A DNA stretch of 31,889 nt. Origin: an uncultured Peptococcaceae bacterium. GTDB lineage: Bacteria; Bacillota; Peptococcia; Peptococcales; Peptococcaceae. Where the stretch lies: the NCBI GenBank assembly GCA_934229395.1, contig CAKQDL010000017.1, forward strand, positions 1 to 31,889. The letters run 5' to 3'. Below, piece after piece: positions 7,948 to 15,179 of this stretch. How positions within the stretch are numbered: position 1 is the stretch's first letter; the number at the start of each line of letters is the position of its first letter. The notes beneath the pieces were generated by a model, which was given only the letters and a program-made list of their open reading frames with translations, searched no databases and was not told where the DNA came from. The translations under genes and the position numbers were made by a program.

Positions 7948-9150
7948 ATGATCGTATTAGTCATGAACAGTGGGAGCTCCTCTTTGAAGTTCCAACTTAT
8001 CAACATGGACAATGGCGAAGTCATGTCCAAGGGTCTCGTTGAACGTATTGGTCTCGGCGGCACCGCAGGCTTTGAAGTAAAGGCAAAGGGTGACAAGATT
8101 AAGAAGGACGTTACTGCAGACAACCACAAGCAAGCAGTTGCTCTCGTTGTAGAAGCCCTTACTACTGGCGACCTCGCAGTTGTAGACGATCTTTCCATGA
8201 TCGATGCCATCGGTCACCGCATCGTACAAGGTGGCGACAGCTTCCCTAAGGCTGCTGTTGTTGACCAAGAAGTTAAGGATCTCGTTAAGGCTTATGGCGT
8301 AATGGCTCCACTTCACAACTATGCTGCACTTGCTGGTATCGAAGCTTGCGAAGAAAACATGCCTGGCATTCCTTCCGTATGTGTATTCGACACCTCTTAC
8401 CACATGACCATGGATGCTGCACACTTCATGTATGCAATTCCATACGAAGACTACGTAAACCTAAAGGTTCGCCGTTACGGCGCTCACGGCACCAGCCACA
8501 AGTATGTAGCTCGTGAAGCTGCAAAGGCGCTTGGCCGTCCAATCGAAGAAACCAAGATCATCACCTGCCACCTCGGCAACGGTGCCAGCGTTTCTGCTAT
8601 CAATGGCGGTAAGGTCATCGATACCTCCATGGGTTTCACCCCACTCGAAGGTCTTATGATGGGTACCCGTACTGGTGATATGGACCCAGCAGCTGTTCTT
8701 TACATCATGAAGAACAAAGGCTATAACACCGACGAAATGGACACCTATGTAAACAAGAAGTCTGGTCTTCTTGGCGTAAGTGGCATCTCCAACGACTTCC
8801 GCGACATCGAAAGCGCTATGGATGAAGGCAACGAACGCGCTCAACTCGCTTACGATATGTTCGTAAACCGCGTAAAGAAATACATCGGTTCCTACTACGC
8901 TGAACTCAACGGCTGCGACGCCATCGTCTTCACCGCAGGTATCGGCGAAAACGACGACCGCGTACGCGCTTCCATCTGCGCAGATCTCGACGCTCTTGGC
9001 ATCGCTATCGACCCAGAAAAGAACAACGGCTGCCGCGAATTCCGCAACATCTCAGCAAGTGGTGCAAAGGCTCAAGTCTTCGTTATCCCAACCAACGAAG
9101 AATGGGCAATCGCCTCTGAAACCGTAGAAGCCATCAACGAAGCAAAGTAA
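7948..9150 (+). CDS. ackA: acetate kinase
   Basis: The 400-residue enzyme interconverts acetate plus ATP with acetyl phosphate plus ADP and yields ATP by substrate-level phosphorylation in fermentation. Family residues are all in place: Asn7 in MNSGSSS, Arg91, Asp148 in FDTSYH, His180 in GAHGTSH, the phosphate loop HLGNG at 208-212, Arg241 in MGTRTG and the FTAGIGEN segment near the C-terminus. Codon use is strongly biased towards a small set, as expected for high expression. The usual partner pta is not adjacent. A ribosome binding site GAGGTGA precedes the ATG and a strong terminator follows. Confidence 0.97.
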   Translation: MIVLVMNSGSSSLKFQLINMDNGEVMSKGLVERIGLGGTAGFEVKAKGDKIKKDVTADNHKQAVALVVEALTTGDLAVVDDLSMIDAIGHRIVQGGDSFPKAAVVDQEVKDLVKAYGVMAPLHNYAALAGIEACEENMPGIPSVCVFDTSYHMTMDAAHFMYAIPYEDYVNLKVRRYGAHGTSHKYVAREAAKALGRPIEETKIITCHLGNGASVSAINGGKVIDTSMGFTPLEGLMMGTRTGDMDPAAVLYIMKNKGYNTDEMDTYVNKKSGLLGVSGISNDFRDIESAMDEGNERAQLAYDMFVNRVKKYIGSYYAELNGCDAIVFTAGIGENDDRVRASICADLDALGIAIDPEKNNGCREFRNISASGAKAQVFVIPTNEEWAIASETVEAINEAK

Positions 9151-9160
9151 GTTCAATACA

Positions 9161-9193
9161 AGCACCCCTCGCCACGGCGAGGGGTGCTTTTTT
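9161..9193 (+). terminator. rho-independent terminator of ackA
   Basis: GCACCCCTCGC and GCGAGGGGTGC form a perfect 11-bp stem with a 4-base loop, followed by six T. Confidence 0.9.
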
Positions 9194-9199
9194 CTTCCA

Positions 9200-9325
9200 T
9201 TCAGGCTTCCACAACCTTTTGGGGGAAGCTGGCAGCACTGAAGCGTGAGCGAAAGTGATGACTGATGAGGGGGAATAGGTCTGCGAAAGCATACACGCAC
9301 CAAATTTAAATCACACTTTTCCTAT
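9200..9325. repeat. degenerate repeat fragment between ackA and scfA
   Basis: The stretch includes GGGGGAAGCTGGCAGC, ACTGATGAGGGGG and GCATACACGC, which echo blocks of the repeat family in a scrambled or decayed form. I see no gene in it. Confidence 0.35.
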
Positions 9326-9347
9326 ATGCACAATTTTTCCTGTAGTC

Positions 9348-9376
9348 TTGTCAATACTCCGGCGGCGTGCTATAAT
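9348..9376 (+). promoter_or_regulatory. strong sigma-A-type promoter of scfA
   Basis: TTGTCA (9348-9353) and a perfect TATAAT (9371-9376) are exactly 17 bases apart, 41 bases before the ATG. Confidence 0.8.
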
Positions 9377-9417
9377 AAGTAGGTAAAATCAATAAGTTGA
9401 CGAAAGGGGTATGACCA

Positions 9418-9558
9418 ATGTCTAAACATATTAAAACAATCAGCGCCCAAAAGCTCCAAAAGACCCTTAAAACTGGTGGCTGCGGCGAATGCCAAACCTC
9501 TTGCCAAAGCGCATGTAAAACCAGCTGCACTGTAGGCAACCAAGTTTGCAAACACTGA
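9418..9558 (+). CDS. scfA: SCIFF ranthipeptide precursor (six cysteines in forty-five residues)
   Basis: The small gene encodes 46 residues. The N-terminal part (HIKTISAQKLQ) matches the conserved leader of SCIFF peptides, and the C-terminal part holds six Cys at 22, 25, 29, 33, 37 and 44, with the family blocks GCGECQTSC, SACKTSC and TVGNQVC. SCIFF peptides are found across Clostridia and are modified by a radical SAM enzyme (ScfB) that forms sulfur-to-carbon thioether links; their biological role is not settled. The gene has its own good promoter, an AAAGGGG ribosome binding site about 9 bases before the ATG, and a terminator right behind it. The maturase gene, which usually lies directly downstream, is absent here: the next gene is an unrelated lipoprotein on the other strand. 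Confidence 0.93.
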   Translation: MSKHIKTISAQKLQKTLKTGGCGECQTSCQSACKTSCTVGNQVCKH

Positions 9559-9573
9559 TTCCATCCCAAAGAA

Positions 9574-9603
9574 GGACCTGCCTGTGGCGCGGGTCTTTTT
9601 TAT
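9574..9603 (+). terminator. rho-independent terminator of scfA
   Basis: GACCTGC pairs with GCGGGTC (one T-G pair) around a CTGTGGC loop, followed by a run of T. A second, perfect 10-bp hairpin without T run (AGCTCGGCAG/CTGCCGAGCT) lies at 9625-9647. Confidence 0.75.
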
Positions 9604-9652
9604 GCCCATTTTTGGGCGCAAAAGAGCTCGGCAGAGGCTGCCGAGCTGAATA

Positions 9653-9917
9653 GGCTGATAAATCTAGAATGTATACGCAAAGCGAAACTTTTGAAGAATA
9701 GCAAAAGCCTTCTCCACCTGGGGAGAAGGTGGCGGCGTAGCCGACGGATGAGGGGTATGAGCGCCAGCGAATAATCGATTTAGCTGTAAAGTGCGGTGAA
9801 AACACACCCTCATCCGAATTTTTCACGAAAACCATGTGAAAAATCCACCTTCCCCCTCAAGGGGGAAGGCTTTGCAAATGCATACATGCTTCGATTTTAA
9901 ATCATACTTTTTCGACA
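9653..9917 (-). repeat. full-length MITE-like repeat in inverted orientation
   Basis: Compared with the copy at 4206-4471 this one is reversed. It begins with a diverged TGATAAATCTAGAATG end, has both GGGGAGAAGG and CCTTCCCC palindromes and the CGGATGAGGGG/CCCTCATCCG core, and ends in TTTTTCGACA. It lies between scfA and the lipoprotein gene. Confidence 0.75.
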
Positions 9918-9965
9918 AGCTGAGACCTCGTGGAAACGGGGTCTATTTTGTTAACTTAATGACAT

Positions 9966-10030
9966 TGCCCTCAAGGGGGAAGGCTTTTTGAATGCATACA
10001 CGTTTGTGTTAAAAAACGATCTTTATCGAC
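9966..10030 (-). repeat. end fragment of the MITE-like repeat family
   Basis: It contains GCCCTCAAGGGGGAAGGC, GAATGCATACACG and TTTATCGAC, the order seen at the right end of the copy just upstream. It stops just before the lipoprotein gene end. Confidence 0.6.
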
Positions 10031-10042
10031 GGCCCAAGCCCT

Positions 10043-10831
10043 TTATACAATGGCTGTGTTGCCGCCACCGCCGTTGTCGCCACCACCACCGGTGCCTGGG
10101 TCTGGGGTTGGCGTTGGGGTAGGGGTTGGTGTGACTGGGTCTGGGGTGGTTGGGGTGGATGGCGTGGATGGAGTGGATGGTTCGGAAGGAGTTCCATCAC
10201 CACGGCCTGGTTCGGATGGAACCACATCGCCGCGGCTGGTGTCGCCATTATCAGAGGTGTTGCCGCTGTTGTTTACGTTGTTTTTATCGGAGGATGTTTT
10301 GTTGTCGTCTTTGTCGTCATCCTTATCGGTGGTGGTTTTGTCGGTGGAGGTGGTTGCGTTTTCGCCGCCGCTGCCGTTGTCTTCACCAGCTAAGGTGCCG
10401 GAGTATTCGAGAACAATGATTTCCTTGCCGTCTTCCTTTGGAACGACTGCAACAATATCGTCTTCTTCAATGTCATCTTCTAGGGTGCCAGGAAGCTTTT
10501 GACCGTTGCTGATGTAGGAAATCTCGGTGTTTTTATCCACTTCCACTTTCTCGGTGCGGCGGGTTTCGCTCAAAACAACGTTGCCTAGGTTGGCATAATT
10601 GTCAATGTCGTCGCTGGCGGTGACCACCTTTAGGGTAAGGGTGTTGCCGTCAATTTCGTCTACAAGGCCCAAAAATTCTTCTTGAACCTTTTCGGTATTT
10701 TCAGAGGTGGTGCTTACTTCTTTTTCCTCTACAGGTTGTTCGTCGTTTCCACAGCCTGTAAGGAAGGTGAGGGAGAAAACGAGGGTCATGGTGAGCGCCA
10801 AGAGCGCCTTTGTCTTTTTCAATTCATTCAT
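10043..10831 (-). CDS. predicted surface lipoprotein with low-complexity C-terminal half
   Basis: The 262-residue protein has a signal peptide with lipobox LTGC (Cys27), so it should be lipid-anchored on the outer face of the membrane. Residues of about 45-150 look like a small beta-rich domain (QEEFLGLVDEIDGNTLTLKV and following). From about 155 the protein is low complexity: Asp/Lys/Thr/Asn-rich, then Ser-Thr-Pro repeats, a PTPTPTPTPDP stretch and Gly-Asn runs. I do not recognise a family, and a wall-spanning or spacer role of the tail is a guess. The ATG at 10831 directly abuts the AAAGG site; the in-frame TTG at 10822 has better spacing and may be the true start. The gene stands alone, facing away from infC. 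Confidence 0.7.
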   Translation of the reverse strand: MNELKKTKALLALTMTLVFSLTFLTGCGNDEQPVEEKEVSTTSENTEKVQEEFLGLVDEIDGNTLTLKVVTASDDIDNYANLGNVVLSETRRTEKVEVDKNTEISYISNGQKLPGTLEDDIEEDDIVAVVPKEDGKEIIVLEYSGTLAGEDNGSGGENATTSTDKTTTDKDDDKDDNKTSSDKNNVNNSGNTSDNGDTSRGDVVPSEPGRGDGTPSEPSTPSTPSTPTTPDPVTPTPTPTPTPDPGTGGGGDNGGGGNTAIV

Positions 10832-10989
10832 CCTTTCTAGTGGGCATTTGTGTTACATGGCCTATTCTAACACAAATGGCGCGCGCCGTGGCAAATGAGG
10901 GCGCGTTTTTAACAATTCTGCAACTATTGGCCGGCGAGCGGCGGGCGAGCGCTACAAAATGGTTACAGAAAAAACGCGCAAAAAAATTC

Positions 10990-11018
10990 TTGACAGCGGC
11001 TAGGCTTCGTGGTAAGAT
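10990..11018 (+). promoter_or_regulatory. promoter of the infC-rpmI-rplT operon
   Basis: A perfect TTGACA (10990-10995) and TAAGAT (11013-11018) are 17 bases apart. Transcription would start near 11025, which leaves a leader of about 150 bases before infC. Confidence 0.75.
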
Positions 11019-11024
11019 ACAAAA

Positions 11025-11176
11025 GATGCAGAAAGCAGAAACCATCCGTTTCTCACCCTCCGCCAAATGGCTGTTGGTCGCAGACAAGAGATTTTCTCGT
11101 GGTGTCCCCACGGGTTTTGACTGTGAGCGGGTGGAGGTACCCGTTTTTTTGTTGCAAAAATTCCCAGGGGGTGACA
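11025..11176 (+). promoter_or_regulatory. infC leader with transcription attenuator (L20-type leader)
   Basis: The leader contains several short complementary blocks and ends with an intrinsic terminator at 11128-11150 (CGGGT/ACCCG stem followed by seven T) located before the infC start. Upstream, CCCCACGGGT at about 11107-11115 could compete for the terminator strand. In Bacillota this operon is often controlled by ribosomal protein L20 binding to such a leader; that assignment is by position and architecture, not by a recognised L20 site. Confidence 0.55.
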
Positions 11177-11710
11177 ATCATAAGTAAAGAACTTCGTGTT
11201 AATGAAGCCATTCGTTGCCGTGAAATCCGCGTGATTGACGATAAGGGCAACCAAGTAGGCATCATGAATCCACGCGACGCTGTGAAGCTTGCAGAAGAAA
11301 AGGGCCTTGACCTCGTAGAGGTTTCCCCAAGCGCCAAGCCACCAGTTTGCCGCATTATGGATTACGGCAAATATCGCTATGAATTGAACAAGAAGGAACG
11401 CGAAAACCGTAAAAATCAAAAGGTCATTACGATTAAAGAAGTCAAGCTCAGACCAAACATCGAAGACCACGATTTTTATACCAAGGTGCGTAACGCTTCC
11501 AAATTCCTCGCTGAAGGCAACAAGGTGAAGGTCACCATCATGTTCCGTGGTCGTGAAATCACTCGTCCAGATGCAGGTAAGGAGCTTTGCGATCGCGTTG
11601 CTCAAGAAGTGGCAGATGTAGCCAAGGTTGAAAAAGCAGCCAAGGTGGAAGGCCGCAATATGACAATGATGCTCGTGCCTTTGCGCGAAAAAGATAAAAA
11701 AGAAGACTAA
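11177..11710 (+). CDS. infC: translation initiation factor IF-3, non-AUG start
   Basis: The 177-residue protein binds the 30S subunit, monitors start codon choice and prevents subunit association. The N-terminal domain begins SKELRVNEAIRCREIRVID and carries the family block KPPVCRIMDYGKYRYE; the C-terminal domain has VKVTIMFRGREI and ends in a normal position. No ATG lies at the right place. The conserved N-terminus follows ATC (11177) and ATA (11180), with AGGGGGTGA just upstream. An AUU-type start is the rule for infC, because IF-3 represses its own non-AUG start. I place the start at ATC by comparison with the Bacillus protein; ATA has slightly better spacing. An in-frame ATG at 11009 would include the leader and the attenuator and is rejected. 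Confidence 0.93.
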   Translation: MISKELRVNEAIRCREIRVIDDKGNQVGIMNPRDAVKLAEEKGLDLVEVSPSAKPPVCRIMDYGKYRYELNKKERENRKNQKVITIKEVKLRPNIEDHDFYTKVRNASKFLAEGNKVKVTIMFRGREITRPDAGKELCDRVAQEVADVAKVEKAAKVEGRNMTMMLVPLREKDKKED

Positions 11711-11734
11711 GAGTTTGAGAGGAGAAATAGTATC

Positions 11735-11923
11735 ATGCCTAAAATGAAAACCCACAGAGGCGCTGCAAAGCGTTTTAAAAAGACCGGTTCCGGTAAAATC
11801 AAAAGATTCCACGGCTACACCAGCCACATTCTCGAAAAGAAGAGCCCTAAGCGTAAACGTAACTTGCGCAAGGGTGCAATCATGGCAAAGGGCGATGCTA
11901 AGCGCCTTGAAAAGCTTATCTAA
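11735..11923 (+). CDS. rpmI: 50S ribosomal protein L35
   Basis: The 62-residue basic protein begins MPKMKTHRGAAKRFKKTGSG, which is the L35 signature, and is close to the usual 64-66 residues. It is the second gene of the infC operon, 24 bases after infC, with an AGAGGAGA ribosome binding site. Confidence 0.97.
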   Translation: MPKMKTHRGAAKRFKKTGSGKIKRFHGYTSHILEKKSPKRKRNLRKGAIMAKGDAKRLEKLI

Positions 11924-11944
11924 GGATATCGGAGGTACATATAA

Positions 11945-12298
11945 ATGGCAAGAATTAAACGCGGTGTAAATACCCACAAAAGACATAAAAGAGTTTTAAA
12001 GCAAGCTAAGGGCTACTTCGGCAACAGAAGCCGCGTATTCCGTGTAGCTCACGAAGCTGTTATGAAGTCTGGTCAATATGCATACGAACACAGAAGACTT
12101 CGCAAGCGCGATTTCCGTAAGCTTTGGATCGCTCGTATCAACGCTGCTGCTCGCCAAAACGGCCTCAGCTACAGCACCATGATTCACGGCCTTAAGGTTG
12201 CTGGTATCGACATCAACAGAAAGATGCTCGCAGACTTGGCTGTTAACGATGCAGCTGCATTTGCAGATCTTTGCGCTGTTGCAAAGGAAAACGCATAA
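11945..12298 (+). CDS. rplT: 50S ribosomal protein L20
   Basis: The 117-residue protein has the L20 start MARIKRGVNTHKRHKRVLKQ and the family block RDFRKLWIARINAA. It binds 23S rRNA early in 50S assembly and in many bacteria also represses its own operon through the mRNA leader. The gene lies 21 bases after rpmI, has a CGGAGGT ribosome binding site, and is followed by a terminator. Confidence 0.98.
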   Translation: MARIKRGVNTHKRHKRVLKQAKGYFGNRSRVFRVAHEAVMKSGQYAYEHRRLRKRDFRKLWIARINAAARQNGLSYSTMIHGLKVAGIDINRKMLADLAVNDAAAFADLCAVAKENA

Positions 12299-12309
12299 AT
12301 TGAACCCAA

Positions 12310-12343
12310 AGAGGTCTTCCTAGGAAGGTCTCTTTTTCTTTTT
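12310..12343 (+). terminator. terminator of the infC operon
   Basis: AGAGGTCTTCC and GGAAGGTCTCT form an 11-bp stem with a 2-base loop, followed by a T-rich tract. The next gene, birA, starts 13 bases later, so it may depend on read-through or on a promoter hidden here. Confidence 0.75.
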
Positions 12344-12355
12344 AGGAGGAAAAAA

Positions 12356-13333
12356 ATGGCAGTGAAGGATGAGGTGCTGCGCGTTTTGCGCGAAAAGCAG
12401 GGCGAGTATGTGTCGGGCCAGGCCCTGGCCGATGCCATGGATGTGAGCCGTCACGCCGTGTGGAAGGCCATCGACCGTTTGCGCACAGAAGGCTACGATA
12501 TTGAAGCAAAAAGCAATCTGGGCTATAGGCTCACCATGGTTCACGATGTGCTGAGTGCCGAAGGCCTCGGCGCGCGCTTGGCGAGTGACTTTACCCTCGA
12601 GGTCTACGATACCATTGATTCTACCAACAACCGCGCCCGTGCCTTGGCCGAAGAAGGCTGTGCCGAGTGGACGGTGGTGGCGGCCAATAGCCAAAGCAAG
12701 GGCCGTGGCCGCATGGGCAAAAGCTTTTATTCACCCAAGACGAGTGGCGTGTATGTGAGCGTGGTGGTGCGTCCGCGTGCAAATGCCACCGAAGCGAGCC
12801 TTCTCACCATTGCCGCTGCTGCAGCCACCGCCGAAGCCATTGAAGCCGTCTGTGGCGCCGAGTGTGGCATCAAGTGGGTCAACGACTGCTTTGTGGATGG
12901 CAAAAAGGTGGCCGGCATTCTCACCGAGGCCTCCATTGGCCTAGAGGAACAGGCCCTGCGCTACGCCGTGGTGGGCATTGGCATCAATGTGGCACCGCCA
13001 GAAGGTGGTTTTCCCGAAGAAGTGCGCGATGTGGCCGGCGCTATTTTTAAGGAGGCACCAACAGAGGAAACACGCAACCTTTTGGCCGCAGAGGTCCTCA
13101 CGCGCTTCCGCCGCTATGCCAGCGATTTGAGCGCGCGCGCCTTTTTGGAGAGCTATCGCAAGCGCCTTTTTGTGCTCGACCGCGACGTTTTTCTCGTGCG
13201 CGGAGAGACGCGCGAAAGCGTTCACGTGGTGGGGCTCACCGACGATGGCGCCCTTGTGGTGCGTGATGAAAACGGCGGTCTTCGCCAGGTGGCATCCGGC
13301 GAGGTCAGTTTGAGAATGGAGGACTACCGATGA
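12356..13333 (+). CDS. birA: bifunctional biotin ligase / biotin operon repressor BirA
   Basis: The 325-residue protein attaches biotin to biotin-dependent carboxylases by way of biotinyl-AMP, and with its N-terminal helix-turn-helix (residues 1-60, SGQALADAMDVSRHAVWKAI) can repress biotin genes. The ligase part shows DSTN at 88-91, the biotin-binding loop GRGRMG at 116-121, KWVND at 173-177, KKVAGILTE with the active-site lysine at 183-191, and VVGIGINV at 205-212. A C-terminal SH3-like domain follows. No biotin synthesis genes are nearby. AGGAGG precedes the ATG, and the stop overlaps the next gene by four bases (ATGA), which starts a tightly packed five-gene run. Confidence 0.95.
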   Translation: MAVKDEVLRVLREKQGEYVSGQALADAMDVSRHAVWKAIDRLRTEGYDIEAKSNLGYRLTMVHDVLSAEGLGARLASDFTLEVYDTIDSTNNRARALAEEGCAEWTVVAANSQSKGRGRMGKSFYSPKTSGVYVSVVVRPRANATEASLLTIAAAAATAEAIEAVCGAECGIKWVNDCFVDGKKVAGILTEASIGLEEQALRYAVVGIGINVAPPEGGFPEEVRDVAGAIFKEAPTEETRNLLAAEVLTRFRRYASDLSARAFLESYRKRLFVLDRDVFLVRGETRESVHVVGLTDDGALVVRDENGGLRQVASGEVSLRMEDYR

Positions 13334-13824
13334 ACGAAAACACAGAACGCGTGAAAGCCTATTTGGCTCAGTTTGGCCGCGATGGCGAAGTGGTAGAGTT
13401 TGCCCAAGGCGCCACAGCCACCGTGCCCCTAGCTGCCCAAGCCATAGGCTGCGAGGAAGCGCAAATTGCCAAAACCATGAGCTTTATGGGGCCGGACGGC
13501 TGCGCCATTTTGGTTGTTACAGCCGGAGATGGCAAGGTCAACAGCGGCAAATATAAGCGCGCCCTAGGCGCAAAGGCCACCATGCTCAAGGGCGAAGAAG
13601 TAAAAAATCTCACCTCTCACCCCATTGGCGGCGTTTGTCCCTTTGCATTACCCGCGTGTGTTGGAGTATACTTAGATATATCATTACAACGCTTTGACCA
13701 TATTTATCCAGCCTGTGGATCGCCCGAAAGCATGATTAAGCTTACCCCCGATGAGCTCTTCGCCCTTTCTGGCGCCAGTGCTTGGGTAGATGTGTGCAAA
13801 GGTTGGCAGGAGGATGAAGCATGA
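13330..13824 (+). CDS. YbaK/EbsC-family aminoacyl-tRNA deacylase-like protein
   Basis: The 164-residue protein belongs to the INS superfamily of trans-acting editing domains (YbaK, ProX, ProRS INS), which hydrolyse mischarged aminoacyl-tRNAs. The conserved lysine is Lys48 in IAKTM, followed by GDGKVNSGKYKRAL and the HPIGGVCPF block where family members bind the tRNA end. Closest in feel are EbsC/YbaK-like proteins of unknown substrate; the editing role is from the family. It overlaps birA and the following patatin gene by four bases each. It differs clearly from the second family member at 14681-15169, so the two are not a recent duplication. Confidence 0.85.
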   Translation: MNENTERVKAYLAQFGRDGEVVEFAQGATATVPLAAQAIGCEEAQIAKTMSFMGPDGCAILVVTAGDGKVNSGKYKRALGAKATMLKGEEVKNLTSHPIGGVCPFALPACVGVYLDISLQRFDHIYPACGSPESMIKLTPDELFALSGASAWVDVCKGWQEDEA

Positions 13825-14678
13825 AGACAGGATTAGTGATTGAAGGGGGCATCCTGCGCTCAGCTTTTGGCGCAGGTGTTCTAAAAACATGGCTCGACGC
13901 AGATGTACATTTTGACCACGTGGTCGCTACAGGGGCCAGCGCCCTTGTGGGTGCCTATTACCACGCCGGCCAAGGAGAGGCCTTGGAAAATATGTACGGC
14001 GCCTATTTTGACGAGGTAGGCGAAATCAGCCGTCTCTTTGCAGCCATTGGCGAAGACGGCCTCGATGGCCCAACCTTTGTGCGCGCGTGCCTAGAGGGCT
14101 ATCCCCTCGATATGGACGCCTTTTGCGCCAATACGCGCGGCTTTGCCATTGCCACCACCAACGCCGGCAATGGGGATGGCGTCATTTGGCCAATGAACCG
14201 CTATGACAAGGCCAAAACCGTAAAAATGTTCCTAGATGCAGCCGTATCCATGCCAGGCAAAAACGAAGCCGTGTCCCTTGTAGAACGCAGCTACTACAGC
14301 GGCACCATCTCAGAGCCATTGCCAGTGCATTACCTTATGGACCAAGGCTGCGAGAAAGTGGTGGTGCTTTCTACCCATCTCAAAACCTACGAACGCAAGC
14401 GTGTGCGCCTAAGCGCCCTAGAAGCCTTGGCCCTACGCCCAACGCCGCTTGTAAAAACCGTGTGGCAGCTTAGCCACATCCACGAGCACGAAGAACGCGC
14501 CCGCCTTTTGGACCTCGAACGCAAGGGCCGGGGCATGATGGTCGCGCCAGTGGTCGAAAGTACCTCCTATAAGCGCTACGGCATATCCTCATCAGCAGCC
14601 GCAGAATTTTATAGTGAAGGCCTGCGCCTAGGCGAAGGCTATCTCGCGCGCGTCAAACGTTTTTGTGAGGAAGAATAG
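13821..14678 (+). CDS. patatin-like protein lacking the catalytic motifs (probable pseudoenzyme)
   Basis: The 285-residue protein has the overall order of a patatin domain. The start GLVIEGGILRSAFGAGVL corresponds to the oxyanion loop, but the third Gly of GGGxRG is Ile11. The elbow reads GASAL (38-42), keeping Ser40 but losing the last Gly. Where family members have DGG with the catalytic Asp, this protein has Ser160-Gly-Thr followed by ISEPLPVHYLMDQGCEKVVVL, so the alignment is clear and the Asp is gone. The intact paralogue at 3194-4174 has LDGG at that place. The frame is undisturbed and well spaced within the operon (AGGAGG 7 bases before the ATG, four-base overlap with the gene before), so the gene seems to be kept for a role other than normal hydrolysis. 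Function is unknown. Confidence 0.8.
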   Translation: MKTGLVIEGGILRSAFGAGVLKTWLDADVHFDHVVATGASALVGAYYHAGQGEALENMYGAYFDEVGEISRLFAAIGEDGLDGPTFVRACLEGYPLDMDAFCANTRGFAIATTNAGNGDGVIWPMNRYDKAKTVKMFLDAAVSMPGKNEAVSLVERSYYSGTISEPLPVHYLMDQGCEKVVVLSTHLKTYERKRVRLSALEALALRPTPLVKTVWQLSHIHEHEERARLLDLERKGRGMMVAPVVESTSYKRYGISSSAAAEFYSEGLRLGEGYLARVKRFCEEE

Positions 14679-14680
14679 CC

Positions 14681-15169
14681 ATGGCCAAGGAAAAAGAAAA
14701 AAAGACCAATGCCATGCGCATTGTAGAGCGCGCCAAGGTGGATTATAACGAATACCACTACGCCTGGAAGGAAGACGAAATCGACGCCGTTCATGTGGCC
14801 CAAGAAATCCAAAAGCCCGAGGACAAGGTTTTTAAAACCCTCGTCGCCGTAGGTGACAAAACAGGCCCCGTGGTAGGTGTGATTCCAGCAAACAGCGAGC
14901 TCGATCTCAAAAAATTTGCCCGTGCCAGTGGCAACAAGCGCGTAGAAATGCTTCATCTCAAGGATTTGGAAAAAACCACCGGCTACATTCGCGGCGGTTG
15001 CTCGCCTATTGGCATGAAAAAAGACTATCCCGTGTATGTAGGCGAGGAAATTGAGCTCATAGACGAAATTATCGTATCCGCCGGACGCCGTGGTCAGCAA
15101 ATGGGCTTCACACCCGAAGCCTTCATAAACGTAGCCCACGCCCACATTGCAGACATCACCAAGGAATAA
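14681..15169 (+). CDS. ybaK: Cys-tRNA(Pro)/Cys-tRNA(Cys) deacylase YbaK
   Basis: The 162-residue protein matches YbaK proper, a trans-editing enzyme that removes cysteine from tRNA(Pro). Visible are the conserved Lys52 in VFKTL, VIPANSELDLKKFARASG, and the YbaK signature GYIRGGCSPIGMKK at about 101-114. It starts two bases after the degenerate patatin stop, and its ribosome binding site lies within that gene. It is the second INS-type deacylase in the same operon. Confidence 0.92.
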   Translation: MAKEKEKKTNAMRIVERAKVDYNEYHYAWKEDEIDAVHVAQEIQKPEDKVFKTLVAVGDKTGPVVGVIPANSELDLKKFARASGNKRVEMLHLKDLEKTTGYIRGGCSPIGMKKDYPVYVGEEIELIDEIIVSAGRRGQQMGFTPEAFINVAHAHIADITKE

Positions 15170-15179
15170 GGAGAGCATT

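Noticed and set aside
10050..10502. A Gly/Val/Ser-rich plus-strand frame opposite the lipoprotein
   Set aside because: Its repeats are the reverse of the low-complexity lipoprotein tail; the minus-strand frame has a lipobox and a ribosome binding site.
11009..11176. ATG at 11009 as the infC start
   Set aside because: It would translate the promoter -10 region, the leader and the terminator, and adds 56 residues absent from IF-3 proteins.
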